This document shows positions 56,026-64,000 of a DNA stretch of 64,000 bases, in pieces; the first letter of the stretch is position 1; every line of letters begins with the position of its first letter. This stretch comes from Bacillus sp. ISL-51 (lineage in GTDB: Bacteria > Bacillota > Bacilli > Bacillales > Bacillaceae): the NCBI RefSeq assembly GCF_018613535.1, contig NZ_JAGGQB010000005.1, forward strand, positions 62,001 to 126,000. Direction: 5' to 3'. The notes below the pieces were generated by a model. The model did not search any database. It was not told the origin of the DNA and saw only the letters and a list, made by a program, of their open reading frames with translations. A program made the translations under genes and the position numbers.

Positions 56026-56259
56026 TTATTGCTGGTTTTGTATGTAGTTCACAGCGTCGCCGACTGTTGCAATTTTTTCAGCATCTTCGTCAGAAATCTC
56101 CATATCAAACTCGTCTTCAAGTTCCATAACAAGCTCAACTACATCTAGGGAATCAGCACCTAAGTCTTCCTTGAAAGAAGCTTCAAGTTTGACGTCAGCT
56201 TCATCAACGCCAAGGCGGTCTACGATGATCTTCGTTACACGCTCTAATGTATCTGCCAT
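56026..56259 (-). CDS. acpP: Acyl carrier protein
   Basis: A 77-residue acidic ACP. The phosphopantetheine attachment site Ser37 is in [16 protein letters not shown]. It carries the growing acyl chain in fatty acid synthesis. It lies 85 nt after fabG with its own candidate promoter (TATAAT), consistent with the higher level of ACP needed than of the enzymes. Start ATG follows GAGGGGAGGTGAATTGCT. Confidence 0.98.
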   Translation of the reverse strand: MADTLERVTKIIVDRLGVDEADVKLEASFKEDLGADSLDVVELVMELEDEFDMEISDEDAEKIATVGDAVNYIQNQQ

Positions 56260-56282
56260 AGCAATTCACCTCCCCTCAAAGT

Positions 56283-56311
56283 ATTATAGTGGATTCGTTT
56301 TTAAAAAACTA
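56283..56311 (-). promoter_or_regulatory. Candidate SigA promoter of acpP
   Basis: Perfect -10 TATAAT at 56283-56288 on the minus strand; the best -35 at 17-nt spacing is TAGTTT (56306-56311), which is weak. No FapR operator is seen here. Confidence 0.55.
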
Positions 56312-56344
56312 GAGAAACTAGGATGAAATTTTAAAAACAAATCT

Positions 56345-57085
56345 TTACATCACCATTCCGCCGTCAATATGAAGGGTCTGGCCCGTCATATAACGCGCTC
56401 CTTCAGAAGCCAGGAACGTCACAACGCTGCTGACATCACCGGGATCTCCGAAACGCGCGAGCGGAATCTGTTTCAGCATTTCATCTTGGACTTCCTTAGA
56501 AAGCTTGTCCGTCATATCTGTGGAAATAAAGCCCGGCGCAATGGCATTTACCGTAATATTGCGGCTTGCAAGCTCTTTAGCTGATGATTTGGTTAAGCCG
56601 ATCACGCCGGCTTTTGCCGCCACATAGTTGGCCTGTCCGGGGTTTCCGCTGACGCCGACGATGGATGATACATTGATAATCCGGCCGGAGCGCTGCTTCA
56701 TCATCTGTCTTGTCACAGCTTTTGTGCAGTTGAATACACCCTTTAGGTTAATGTTAATGACGTCATCCCATTCATTTTCTTTCATTCTCATCAATAAATT
56801 ATCTTTCGTAATGCCTGCATTGTTCACGAGAATGTCGATAGAAGAAAATGCCGCGATAGCTTCTTTCATCATGTTTTGTACTTCTTCGGAATTTGATACA
56901 TCCGCTTTTACCGCGATCGCGTTTCGGCCCAATGATTTAATCTCATCCACCACTTCATTCGCTTTCGCTTCATTGCCTGAATAATTGACCACAACATTTG
57001 CGCCGTTTTTCGCAAGGTCAAGCGCGATGGCCCGTCCGATGCCGCGTGACGCTCCCGTTACGACTGCCGTTTTTTCATTAAGCAT
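56345..57085 (-). CDS. fabG: 3-oxoacyl-[acyl-carrier-protein] reductase
   Basis: A 246-residue short-chain dehydrogenase that uses NADPH to reduce beta-ketoacyl-ACP. Cofactor motif [13 protein letters not shown] at about residues 10-22, NNAGIT near 88, catalytic Ser in [11 protein letters not shown] and the Tyr-x3-Lys in NYVAAKAG (about 151-158). It overlaps the end of fabD by 8 nt, the last step of the fapR operon. Confidence 0.98.
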   Translation of the reverse strand: MLNEKTAVVTGASRGIGRAIALDLAKNGANVVVNYSGNEAKANEVVDEIKSLGRNAIAVKADVSNSEEVQNMMKEAIAAFSSIDILVNNAGITKDNLLMRMKENEWDDVININLKGVFNCTKAVTRQMMKQRSGRIINVSSIVGVSGNPGQANYVAAKAGVIGLTKSSAKELASRNITVNAIAPGFISTDMTDKLSKEVQDEMLKQIPLARFGDPGDVSSVVTFLASEGARYMTGQTLHIDGGMVM

Positions 57086-58031
57086 CCTGATTCTCCTCCT
57101 TCAGCGTTTGAATCGCTAATTCAATCGTCTCATGATCAGAAACCGCAATCGTTTTTAAGCGGCGGTTTACTTTTTTTACAAGCCCTGAAAGCACTTTTCC
57201 GGGCCCGATTTCAATAAAAGTCGTAACGCCTTCGTCAATCAGCTTGTTGACGGTTTCTTCAAAGCGTACTGGTGAATAAAGCTGTTCGATCAGTTTTTTC
57301 TTGATATCGTCTTTTTCGGTCATGACATCCGCTGAAACATTTGAAATGACCGGAACAGCGGCGTCTTTTAATTCGCAGGCGTCAAGCACCTCTTCAAGCT
57401 TTTGTGCGGCGGGTTTCATTAATTCAGAGTGGAACGGACCGCTTACCTCCAACGGAATGGCCCGTTTCGCTCCGTTGTTTTTCGCTTCTTCTGATGCAAG
57501 CTCTACGCCTTTTGCCGTTCCCGAAATCACGATCTGGCCAGGGCAGTTCAGGTTGGCAAGCTGCACGAGGTTGCCTTTTTCGGTCACTTGATCCGTTACC
57601 TTCTTCAAGGCTTCCGCGTCCATGCCGAGAATCGCAGCCATCGCCCCTTCTCCGGCCGGTACTGCTTCGTTCATAAATTCTCCGCGTTTTCTGACAGTGT
57701 AGACGGCATCTTTAAATGATATCGCTCCAGCCGCAACAAGCGCTGAATATTCGCCAAGGCTGTGCCCGGCTGTAAAATCAGGCGTGATGCCGGATTCTTT
57801 AAATTTTTCTAATACGGCAATGCTTGTTGTTAACAGCGCGGGCTGCGCGTTATATGTAAGAGTTAATTCACTGGCGTCTCCTTCAAAAATCAGCGAGCTG
57901 AGCTTTGTTTCAAGCGTCTCGTCCGCTTCATCAAAAATACGCTTTGATGCTTCTTCCCGTTCATACAAGTCTTTTCCCATACCGATGAATTGTGATCCCT
58001 GTCCGGGAAATAAAAATGCAATCTTACTCAT
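57078..58031 (-). CDS. fabD: Malonyl-CoA:ACP transacylase
   Basis: A 317-residue acyltransferase loading malonate on ACP. N-terminal [14 protein letters not shown], catalytic Ser in [14 protein letters not shown] near residue 90, and catalytic His in [10 protein letters not shown] near 200. It is 18 nt downstream of plsX and overlaps fabG. Confidence 0.98.
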   Translation of the reverse strand: MSKIAFLFPGQGSQFIGMGKDLYEREEASKRIFDEADETLETKLSSLIFEGDASELTLTYNAQPALLTTSIAVLEKFKESGITPDFTAGHSLGEYSALVAAGAISFKDAVYTVRKRGEFMNEAVPAGEGAMAAILGMDAEALKKVTDQVTEKGNLVQLANLNCPGQIVISGTAKGVELASEEAKNNGAKRAIPLEVSGPFHSELMKPAAQKLEEVLDACELKDAAVPVISNVSADVMTEKDDIKKKLIEQLYSPVRFEETVNKLIDEGVTTFIEIGPGKVLSGLVKKVNRRLKTIAVSDHETIELAIQTLKEENQDA

Positions 58032-58049
58032 GATGCGGTAACCTCCAGA

Positions 58050-59048
58050 CTACTCATCTGTTTTTTCTTCTTTTACTTCTTCTTCAATAAATGCAGCTAC
58101 GTTTTGGCTGACCATTTCTCTCGCCTGGCGCACTGCATGGTAAACGGCGCGTGCGTCAGAAGAGCCGTGCGCTTTAATGACAGGCGCTTTTAATCCAAAA
58201 AGACTCGCTCCGCCGTACTCAGAATAATCCATTTTAAGCTTCATTTCCATCAGTTTCGGTTTCAGCACCCCGGCTGCAAGCTTTGATGCGAAACTTGATG
58301 TAAGCGTGTCTTTCAGCATTTTGAAAATGGATAAAGCCGACCCTTCCAATGTTTTCAGCGTGACATTTCCCGTAAAGCCGTCTGTGACAATGACGTCGGC
58401 AGCTCCTTCTAACAGATCTCTCGCTTCAACATTTCCGACGAAATTGACGTTTGTTTCTTTTAATAATTCAAAGGTCTTTTTCGTCAGCTCGTTTCCTTTC
58501 TTCTCTTCCGTGCCGACATTTAATAAGCCTACCCGCGGCGAGGGTATACCGAGAACCTGGCGGGCATAGACAGAACCCATTATCGCATACTGGACAAGAT
58601 GTTCTGGTTTGGCATCGACATTGGCTCCCACGTCAAGAAGGAGGAACCCGTCGCCTGATACGGTCGGAAGCGTCGGTGCGAGCGCCGGACGGTCAATTCC
58701 TTTAATTCTGCCGACGATAAACAGCCCCGCTGTCATCAGCGCACCCGTATTCCCCGCTGAAATGCAGGCGTCCGCTCTGTTTTCTGCCACTTCCTGCGCC
58801 ATCAGCACCATGGAAGAATTTTTCTTTCTGCGTACGGCGCGGACCGGTTCGTCCGTCGGTTCAATCACTTCATCGGCGTGCAATACAGTGATGCGGTCTG
58901 ATGTTGTTGGCAAATGTGATTCTATTGTTGTCTTGTCACCGACAAGCGTAATATGAAGATCGTCAAAAGCCTCTATACTCTTCATTACTCCGTCAATAAC
59001 AGCTTTGGGTGCGTTGTCGCCTCCCATTGCATCTACAGCTATTCTCAT
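58050..59048 (-). CDS. plsX: Phosphate acyltransferase PlsX
   Basis: A 332-residue enzyme making acyl-phosphate from acyl-ACP, used by PlsY to acylate glycerol-3-phosphate. Conserved N-terminus [32 protein letters not shown] near 99, and [11 protein letters not shown] near 228. ATG at 59048 follows GGTGGAGCATGC; the frame opening at 59090 lies within the end of fapR. It follows fapR by 13 nt. Confidence 0.97.
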   Translation of the reverse strand: MRIAVDAMGGDNAPKAVIDGVMKSIEAFDDLHITLVGDKTTIESHLPTTSDRITVLHADEVIEPTDEPVRAVRRKKNSSMVLMAQEVAENRADACISAGNTGALMTAGLFIVGRIKGIDRPALAPTLPTVSGDGFLLLDVGANVDAKPEHLVQYAIMGSVYARQVLGIPSPRVGLLNVGTEEKKGNELTKKTFELLKETNVNFVGNVEARDLLEGAADVIVTDGFTGNVTLKTLEGSALSIFKMLKDTLTSSFASKLAAGVLKPKLMEMKLKMDYSEYGGASLFGLKAPVIKAHGSSDARAVYHAVRQAREMVSQNVAAFIEEEVKEEKTDE

Positions 59049-59061
59049 GCATGCTCCACCT

Positions 59062-59628
59062 TTATGATTGTTTTGAACGGTACATGTCAAAATCCCCCGA
59101 GAAAACGACTTCTTCTCCTACATAGCTGTTGACTTCGACTACCGTTCTGCCTTTTTCTTTTTCGACTGCCGTCACCTTTGCTTTTGCAACGACGCGTTCT
59201 CCCTCTTTCACCTGTCTTGTAAAACGGATACGCGCGCTTGCGGTCAGCGCCAATTCATCATCAATTACGGCAACGGCGAGTGAGTTCGCCTGCGCAAACA
59301 AATGATGCCCCCGCGCAATTTGATTGCGGCTGAAGACATGCTCGCGCCTTACTTCAAATATAGAAATGGCCTGGCCGTCAAGCTCCAGATCAATGATTTC
59401 ACCAATTACTTCATCTAACGGCAGTGACTTCACTTCGTCTTCAAGTGTTTGTTCTGCCACGTTTTTAATTCTTTCTCTAAGCTCCGGTATGGAGAGCTCT
59501 AAGCGGTCCAAACGGATCGTCTGAATGCTTACTCCGAATTTCCCCGATAATTCCTCATCTGTGATGAAGGGTGTCGATTTGATCGTCTGCTGTAATAATT
59601 TTTGGCGTTCTTTCTTATTTCTTCTCAT
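59062..59628 (-). CDS. fapR: Transcriptional regulator FapR (fatty acid and phospholipid synthesis repressor)
   Basis: A 188-residue repressor that senses malonyl-CoA. N-terminal helix-turn-helix ([18 protein letters not shown], about 28-45) and C-terminal hot-dog thioesterase-like ligand domain ([23 protein letters not shown]). ATG at 59628 (MRRNKKERQ) gives the B. subtilis length; the ATG just before (59631) is possible. First gene of the operon, with an operator for itself at the transcription start. Confidence 0.97.
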   Translation of the reverse strand: MRRNKKERQKLLQQTIKSTPFITDEELSGKFGVSIQTIRLDRLELSIPELRERIKNVAEQTLEDEVKSLPLDEVIGEIIDLELDGQAISIFEVRREHVFSRNQIARGHHLFAQANSLAVAVIDDELALTASARIRFTRQVKEGERVVAKAKVTAVEKEKGRTVVEVNSYVGEEVVFSGDFDMYRSKQS

Positions 59629-59647
59629 CATTAAACACCATCCGGAC

Positions 59648-59668
59648 AATTAAGACTAGGTACTAATA
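59648..59668 (-). promoter_or_regulatory. FapR operator
   Basis: Minus-strand TATTAGTACCTAGTCTTAATT matches the known FapR site (TTAGTACCTAGTCTTAA) with its inverted-repeat halves. It begins 2-3 nt after the -10 box and covers the expected +1, so FapR without malonyl-CoA should block its own operon. Confidence 0.9.
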
Positions 59669-59670
59669 GT

Positions 59671-59699
59671 AGTATATAATTTCATAGATTGGAATGCAA
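59671..59699 (-). promoter_or_regulatory. SigA promoter of fapR-plsX-fabD-fabG
   Basis: -35 TTGCAT (59694-59699), 17-nt spacer, -10 TATACT (59671-59676) on the minus strand, 33 nt after the recG stop. The FapR operator directly follows it. Confidence 0.82.
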
Positions 59700-59732
59700 T
59701 GATTGTTTACGAAGAAAACCAAAATTTCCGGC

Positions 59733-61781
59733 TCAGCTTAATTTCTCGCCTTCAAGGACGCCGCTTGAGATTAAGTGATCCCGCAGTGCGCGGTATTCGT
59801 CATCTTTCCAGAAAGCCTCTGAGGATACAAGATTCGCCGCATCCTGCCGGGCCGTTTCCAGCGCTCTGTAGTCATGAACCATATCAGCCACTTTGAATTC
59901 AGGCATGCCGCTTTGTTTCTTCCCGAAAAAGTCGCCGGGCCCGCGCAGTTCTAAGTCTTTTTCTGACAGCTCAAAGCCGTCGTTTGTCTCCGACATGATT
60001 CTCATCCGCTCTTTGCCTGTTTCAGATTTCGGATCGGCCATTAAGATACAAAAGGACTGGTGCTCCCCCCGGCCGACCCGGCCGCGAAGCTGGTGAAGCT
60101 GTGATAAACCGAAGCGGTCGGCGTCATAAATGACCATGATGGTCGCATTCGGCACGTTTACCCCAACTTCAACCACGGTTGTTGAAACAAGAATTTGACA
60201 ATGGTTGGCGCTGAAATCCCTCATGACCTGGTCTTTTTCATCGGAATGGAGCTTGCCGTGCATCAGCCCGACATTCCATTTTCCGCGGTAAACGTCAGAC
60301 AGCATGTTGTACACATCAATTGCATTCTGCACATCAAGCTTGTCCGATTCTTCAATGAGCGGGCAAATGATATATGCCTGTCTTCCCTGCTTCAGCTCTT
60401 TTTCAATAAAAGCCAAAATCCGCTCCAGCATGTCATGCTTGACCCAATAGGTTTCAATCTGTTTCCGCCCGGCAGGCATTTCATCAATAACGGATACATC
60501 CATTTCTCCGAATACGGTAATAGCAAGGGTCCTCGGAATCGGCGTGGCGGTCATAAACAGCACATCAGGGTCCTGGCCTTTGCTTCTGAGCTTTTTGCGC
60601 TGCTCTACTCCGAACCTGTGCTGTTCGTCCGTAATGACAAGGCTTAAAGCTTTAAATTCCACTTCATCCTGAATTAAGGCGTGAGTGCCTACAAGAATAT
60701 CAGTCTCTCCGAGGGCAAGACGCTCCAGCAGCTCCCTGCGCCGTTTTCCTTTTACGGAGCTGGTCAAAAGCGCAATATTGACATCTTCGTTCGCAAATAA
60801 AGATACGAGGGAGTCGGCATGCTGCTCAGCAAGGATTTCTGTCGGCACCATTAAAGCTCCTTGATATCCAGAGAGAATCGCGGCGTATAAAGCGATAGCG
60901 GCGACGGCTGTTTTCCCTGATCCGACATCGCCTTGCAGCAGACGGTTCATTCTGTAAGGCGATGTCATATCCGCCGTAATTTCACGCAGCACACGCGTCT
61001 GGGCATCTGTAAGCGAAAAGGGCAGGCTGCTGACAAAGGCAGTGAGCTTTTCGGCCGGAAACGAATGGCTGATGCCTTCTGACTGTTCTCTTTCCGCCTT
61101 TCGGAACGCCTGCATCTTCAGCTGGAATATTAAAAATTCTTCATAAACAAATCGGCGTCTTGCCTGCTGTAAAGATTCTCTCGTTTCCGGCTGGTGCATC
61201 GTCTGCAAGGCACGGCGGTAATCAGGCAGTTTGTAGCGGGTTCTCAGTTTCTCAGGAAGCGGGTCAGCGGCCGCATCAAGATGATGCTGCAGCGCTTCCT
61301 TGATAAATCGCCTCATCATTTTAACGGTGACGTTTTCTTTAACGGAATATACCGGCTCAATGCTTTTGTCTTCTTGGTGCGGGCCGTTTTTTAATTCCTG
61401 CACCGAAACGGTCTGCCTGTGTTTGTCCCATTTTCCGGATATCGTGACGACTGAACCGAGTGAAAGCTTCTTTTTTAAGTACGGGCGGTTAAAACAAACA
61501 GCCGTGATTAAATAGTTTCCGGCGAGCACTCTGAATGTGAGCCTGTTTCGTTTTTTGCCGTAATAGGTAAGAGAAGGTTCTGAATGAACCTTCCCTTCTA
61601 CGGTGACTCTCTCTTCATGTTTTACTTCTTCTAAATCCCTCAGCTCATAGTCATCATAACGGTAAGGGAAATAATTCAGAAGATCAGAAATATCATATAT
61701 ACCCAGTTCATGTAATGTTTTTTCTGTTTCCGGCCCAATGCCCTTAATATCCGCTATACTAGTTTGCTGATGTTGTTTCAC
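59733..61781 (-). CDS. recG: ATP-dependent DNA helicase RecG
   Basis: A 682-residue branch-migration helicase that regresses stalled forks. Wedge/OB domain in the first 220 residues (VTVEGKVHSEPSLTYYG), P-loop LLQGDVGSGKTAVAAIAL near 284, VITDEQHRFGVEQR (DExQ motif), MTATPIPRTLAI, and the C-terminal motifs QLRGRVGRGEHQS and ELRGPGDFFGKKQSG. Start is GTG at 61779-61781; it overlaps the end of sdaAA by 23 nt, unusual for unrelated genes, but the recG N-terminus is conserved, so the overlap appears real. Confidence 0.97.
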   Translation of the reverse strand: MKQHQQTSIADIKGIGPETEKTLHELGIYDISDLLNYFPYRYDDYELRDLEEVKHEERVTVEGKVHSEPSLTYYGKKRNRLTFRVLAGNYLITAVCFNRPYLKKKLSLGSVVTISGKWDKHRQTVSVQELKNGPHQEDKSIEPVYSVKENVTVKMMRRFIKEALQHHLDAAADPLPEKLRTRYKLPDYRRALQTMHQPETRESLQQARRRFVYEEFLIFQLKMQAFRKAEREQSEGISHSFPAEKLTAFVSSLPFSLTDAQTRVLREITADMTSPYRMNRLLQGDVGSGKTAVAAIALYAAILSGYQGALMVPTEILAEQHADSLVSLFANEDVNIALLTSSVKGKRRRELLERLALGETDILVGTHALIQDEVEFKALSLVITDEQHRFGVEQRKKLRSKGQDPDVLFMTATPIPRTLAITVFGEMDVSVIDEMPAGRKQIETYWVKHDMLERILAFIEKELKQGRQAYIICPLIEESDKLDVQNAIDVYNMLSDVYRGKWNVGLMHGKLHSDEKDQVMRDFSANHCQILVSTTVVEVGVNVPNATIMVIYDADRFGLSQLHQLRGRVGRGEHQSFCILMADPKSETGKERMRIMSETNDGFELSEKDLELRGPGDFFGKKQSGMPEFKVADMVHDYRALETARQDAANLVSSEAFWKDDEYRALRDHLISSGVLEGEKLS

Positions 61782-62661
61782 TTGACTTTAGCGCTCCTCC
61801 GAATATTTTTTTCTCTAATTCTCTTCCCGTCGGTGTCGCGGCTAAACCGCCTTGTCCCGTTTCTCGAAGTGCGGTCGGCATCGTTTGTCCGATTTTGTAC
61901 ATCGCGTCAATGACCTCATCGCAAGGGATGCGGCTTGTGATGCCGGCTAGCGCCATATCTGCCGCAATCATTGCGTTGGATGCCCCCATTGCGTTCCGTT
62001 TGACGCAAGGCACTTCAACCAAGCCTGCAACGGGGTCACACACGAGGCCGAGCATATTTTTAAGCGTAATCGCCATCGCCTCAGCTGATTGTTCGGGCGT
62101 GCCGCCGGCCATTTCTACAATCGCAGCCGCAGCCATCCCGGAAGCTGATCCGACTTCTGCCTGACAGCCGCCGGCCGCTCCTGAAATACTCGCATTATTC
62201 GCAACGACAAAGCCGAAAGCACCGGCTGTAAAAAGAAAGCGGATCATTTGTTCTGTCGTCGGGTTCAGCTTATGCTTTACGGCAAATAAAGTCCCCGGCA
62301 CAACACCCGCCGAGCCGGCAGTCGGAGTCGCACAGATCGTTCCCATCGCAGCATTGACTTCATTTGTCGCTACAGCTTTTGAAACGGCGTCTAAAATAAG
62401 ATTGCCTGACAGGCTCTTTCCTGATTGAATGTACGCCTGAAGTTTAACCGCATCTCCGCCTGTTAATCCGGTTTGGCTTGTAACGCCATTAAGCCCTTTT
62501 TCGACTGCGGCTTCCATGACGGAAAGGTTGCGCTCCATTCCTTGAAAGATTTCTTCTCTCGTTTTTTGGGTAACTTCCATCTCTTGCGTAATCATGACTT
62601 CTGAAATCGGAATTTGTTTTTCTTTTGTGATTTCGATTAATTCTTTTACATTACGAAACAT
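61759..62661 (-). CDS. sdaAA: L-serine dehydratase, alpha subunit
   Basis: A 300-residue subunit of the [4Fe-4S] two-subunit L-serine dehydratase that makes pyruvate and ammonia. The cluster-binding cysteines lie in GTICATPTAGSAG (near 108), GLVCDPVAG and EVPCVKRNAMGA (near 210-232), with SGAAGGCQAEVGSASGMAAA in between. It is 20 nt after sdaAB and ends inside recG. Confidence 0.96.
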   Translation of the reverse strand: MFRNVKELIEITKEKQIPISEVMITQEMEVTQKTREEIFQGMERNLSVMEAAVEKGLNGVTSQTGLTGGDAVKLQAYIQSGKSLSGNLILDAVSKAVATNEVNAAMGTICATPTAGSAGVVPGTLFAVKHKLNPTTEQMIRFLFTAGAFGFVVANNASISGAAGGCQAEVGSASGMAAAAIVEMAGGTPEQSAEAMAITLKNMLGLVCDPVAGLVEVPCVKRNAMGASNAMIAADMALAGITSRIPCDEVIDAMYKIGQTMPTALRETGQGGLAATPTGRELEKKIFGGALKSSETTSAN

Positions 62662-62681
62662 GTCATATTCCTCCTGACTTT

Positions 62682-63344
62682 TTAGTCAGCTATCTTAGTA
62701 ACCTGAATAATATTCGGCAGTGTTGAAAGTTCGTCAAGCACTTCTTCATCAATATTCTGATCGACTTCAATCGTCATCAGCGCAAGCTGGCCGACGTCTT
62801 TGCGGGCAACTTCCATATGGCCGACATTGATGGAGAATTTCGCAAGCACATTGGCAACCCCCGCAATGGTGCCGAATTTATCATTATGGACCACTAAAAT
62901 GGCCGGGTGGTTTCCTGAAAGACGCAGGTCAAAACCGTTTAATTCCGTTATTTCTATTTTGCCTCCGCCGATTGAAATACCGGTAAGGGCAAGCTCTCCC
63001 TCATCATCCGAAATGACGATGCGCGCCGTGTTCGGATGAACGGGCACGGCATCTTCAGTGCGGAACTCTACATGTATGCCCTTTTCTTCAGCGATTTGAA
63101 TCGCTGTTTTAATTCGTTCATCAAATGTATCAAAATCAAGCAGGCCGCCGATAATGGCGACGTCAGTGCCATGTCCCTTGTACGTTTCCGCAAACGATCC
63201 GTAAAAGGATACAACGATACGCCGGGGCTCCCGCCTGAATAAACTTCTGGCCACTCTGCCGATCCGTGCGGCTCCTGCGGTATGTGAGCTGGATGGGCCG
63301 ATCATTACCGGACCGATAATATCAAAAACGCTCCTATACTTCAT
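62682..63344 (-). CDS. sdaAB: L-serine dehydratase, beta subunit
   Basis: A 220-residue partner subunit. The N-terminal part carries the GPSSSHTAGAARIGRVAR motif (about residues 16-33) and the C-terminal part is an ACT domain (DKFGTIAGVANVLAKFSINVGHMEV) that may sense serine. Start ATG follows AAGGAGGAACAAACACC. It lies 139 nt after fakA; no convincing promoter was found in that gap. Confidence 0.96.
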   Translation of the reverse strand: MKYRSVFDIIGPVMIGPSSSHTAGAARIGRVARSLFRREPRRIVVSFYGSFAETYKGHGTDVAIIGGLLDFDTFDERIKTAIQIAEEKGIHVEFRTEDAVPVHPNTARIVISDDEGELALTGISIGGGKIEITELNGFDLRLSGNHPAILVVHNDKFGTIAGVANVLAKFSINVGHMEVARKDVGQLALMTIEVDQNIDEEVLDELSTLPNIIQVTKIAD

Positions 63345-63463
63345 GGTGTTTGTTCCTCCTTATCGTCACTTCTTCAGCGCTTTTCTTTAGACTAATTGAT
63401 CATTTATAAATTGGCAAGCCGGCGCACTGCCGCACTGGCGCAGGTAAATAACGGCATAAGAAT

Positions 63464-63485
63464 AGAAGGGCCTGAAAGCCCTTCT
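63464..63485 (-). terminator. Hairpin at the end of fakA
   Basis: AGAAGGGC and GCCCTTCT form a perfect 8-bp stem on the minus strand with a 6-nt loop, overlapping the fakA stop codon. The next bases ATTCTTATG contain only a weak T stretch, so it may be a weak terminator or a stabilising hairpin. Confidence 0.6.
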
Positions 63486-64000
63486 ATTCCGCCGCAAATA
63501 TATATGGGTACAGAGGCTGTCTGCCGTTATGGATTTCAACCTCGATATCGTCGTAAACGCTTGTGAGATAATCTCCGAGTTTCTCAGCTTCTTCTTCTGA
63601 TGCGTCCTCTCCATACAAAATGGTTACGATTTCATCTTCTTCCCCAATCATTTCATCAAGCAGCAATTTTGCGGCAGAAAGCCGATCGCCGGCGCTGCCG
63701 ATAATCGAGCTGTTTAAAATTCCGATAAAATCACCTTTTTTAATATCCTTGCCGTCTATGTGGGTATCCCTGACAGAGTAGGTCACCTGGCCGCTTTTCA
63801 CATGCTGTATCGCTTCAAGCATGCCGGCCTCATTCACCCCTGCCGGCTGCTCGGGATTAAACGCAAGCAGCGCAGCCATACCTTGAGGCACCGTTTTAGC
63901 CGGAATGACAATTACCTTTTCCTCAGCAACACTCGCCGCTTGATTGGCTGCCATCACAATATTCGAATTGTTCGGAAGAATGAAAACCGTTTCCGCGTTT
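63484..64000 (-). CDS. fakA: Fatty acid kinase subunit FakA (YloV), C-terminal part
   Basis: The last 172 codons of the gene; the rest lies beyond the right edge. The fragment includes ETVFILPNNSNIVMAANQAA, PAKTVPQGMAALLAFNP and VTILYGEDASEEEAEKL, all typical of the C-terminal DegV-like-associated domain of FakA/YloV. With FakB it phosphorylates exogenous fatty acids for phospholipid synthesis. The N-terminal Dha-kinase-like ATP domain is outside the window. Its neighbours (sdaAB, sdaAA, recG, fapR) support the assignment. Confidence 0.92.
   Translation of the reverse strand, partial: NAETVFILPNNSNIVMAANQAASVAEEKVIVIPAKTVPQGMAALLAFNPEQPAGVNEAGMLEAIQHVKSGQVTYSVRDTHIDGKDIKKGDFIGILNSSIIGSAGDRLSAAKLLLDEMIGEEDEIVTILYGEDASEEEAEKLGDYLTSVYDDIEVEIHNGRQPLYPYIFAAE

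Noticed and set aside
60195-60647. Plus-strand open frame of 150 codons
   Set aside because: Antisense to recG; no ribosome binding site or family resemblance.
63345-63463. Promoter for sdaAB (TTGCCA-17-TAGTCT)
   Set aside because: The -10 agrees at only three of six positions; not strong enough to list.

Overview
The window is a 64 kb stretch of conserved Bacillus core chromosome. Gene content, gene order and protein sequences match the B. subtilis cdsA-to-yloV (fakA) region almost gene for gene. Many proteins differ from the B. subtilis versions I remember by scattered substitutions, so I infer another member of the B. subtilis group, most likely of the B. amyloliquefaciens/velezensis type. 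That species call is from memory and was not tested. All 71 genes I can support lie on the minus strand, so transcription runs from position 64000 down to 1. I found no insertion sequence, prophage, CRISPR array, rRNA or tRNA.

In order of transcription: 63.5-59.0 kb holds the end of fakA, the two-subunit serine dehydratase (sdaAB, sdaAA), recG, and the fatty-acid/phospholipid operon fapR-plsX-fabD-fabG followed by acpP. A clear FapR operator overlaps the fapR start region. 55.9-45.7 kb holds RNase III, SMC, FtsY, the YlxM-Ffh signal recognition unit, rpsP-khpA-ylqD-rimM-trmD and rplS: chromosome organisation, protein targeting and ribosome/tRNA maturation. 45.6-38.5 kb holds rbgA, rnhB, the FliK-like/FlhB-like pair ylqG-ylqH, sucCD (strong promoter with a CcpA cre-like site) and dprA. 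38.5-31.2 kb holds topA, trmFO and the xerC(codV)-hslV-hslU-codY operon.

30.9-4.5 kb is the fla/che operon, flgB to swrB. It encodes rod, basal body, C-ring, type III export gate, hook, chemotaxis kinase, adaptor and adaptation proteins, the FlhF/FlhG placement pair, SigD and SwrB, in about 26 kb with mostly overlapping or near-abutting genes. Its SigA-like promoter lies just after the codY terminator. The last block, rpsB-tsf-pyrH-frr-uppS-cdsA (4.4-0 kb), makes ribosomal protein S2, EF-Ts, UMP kinase, ribosome recycling factor and undecaprenyl-PP synthase, and begins CDP-diglyceride synthase. It has its own promoter and three internal hairpin terminators.

I see no wholly new system. The observations most worth a second look are: (1) an imperfect tandem duplication of about 60 nt in the rplS leader, creating a decoy start and a short upstream ORF that ends 5 nt before rplS; (2) the translationally coupled ylqG-ylqH pair, which looks like a FliK hook-length domain plus an FlhB C-terminal fragment that begins right after the FlhB autocleavage site, outside the flagellar operon; (3) a serine, not threonine, as the likely N-terminal nucleophile of HslV; (4) many UUG/GUG starts in fla/che; (5) graded internal terminators in the translation operon. 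Features are based on reading the sequence and recalling family knowledge; no database search was run.
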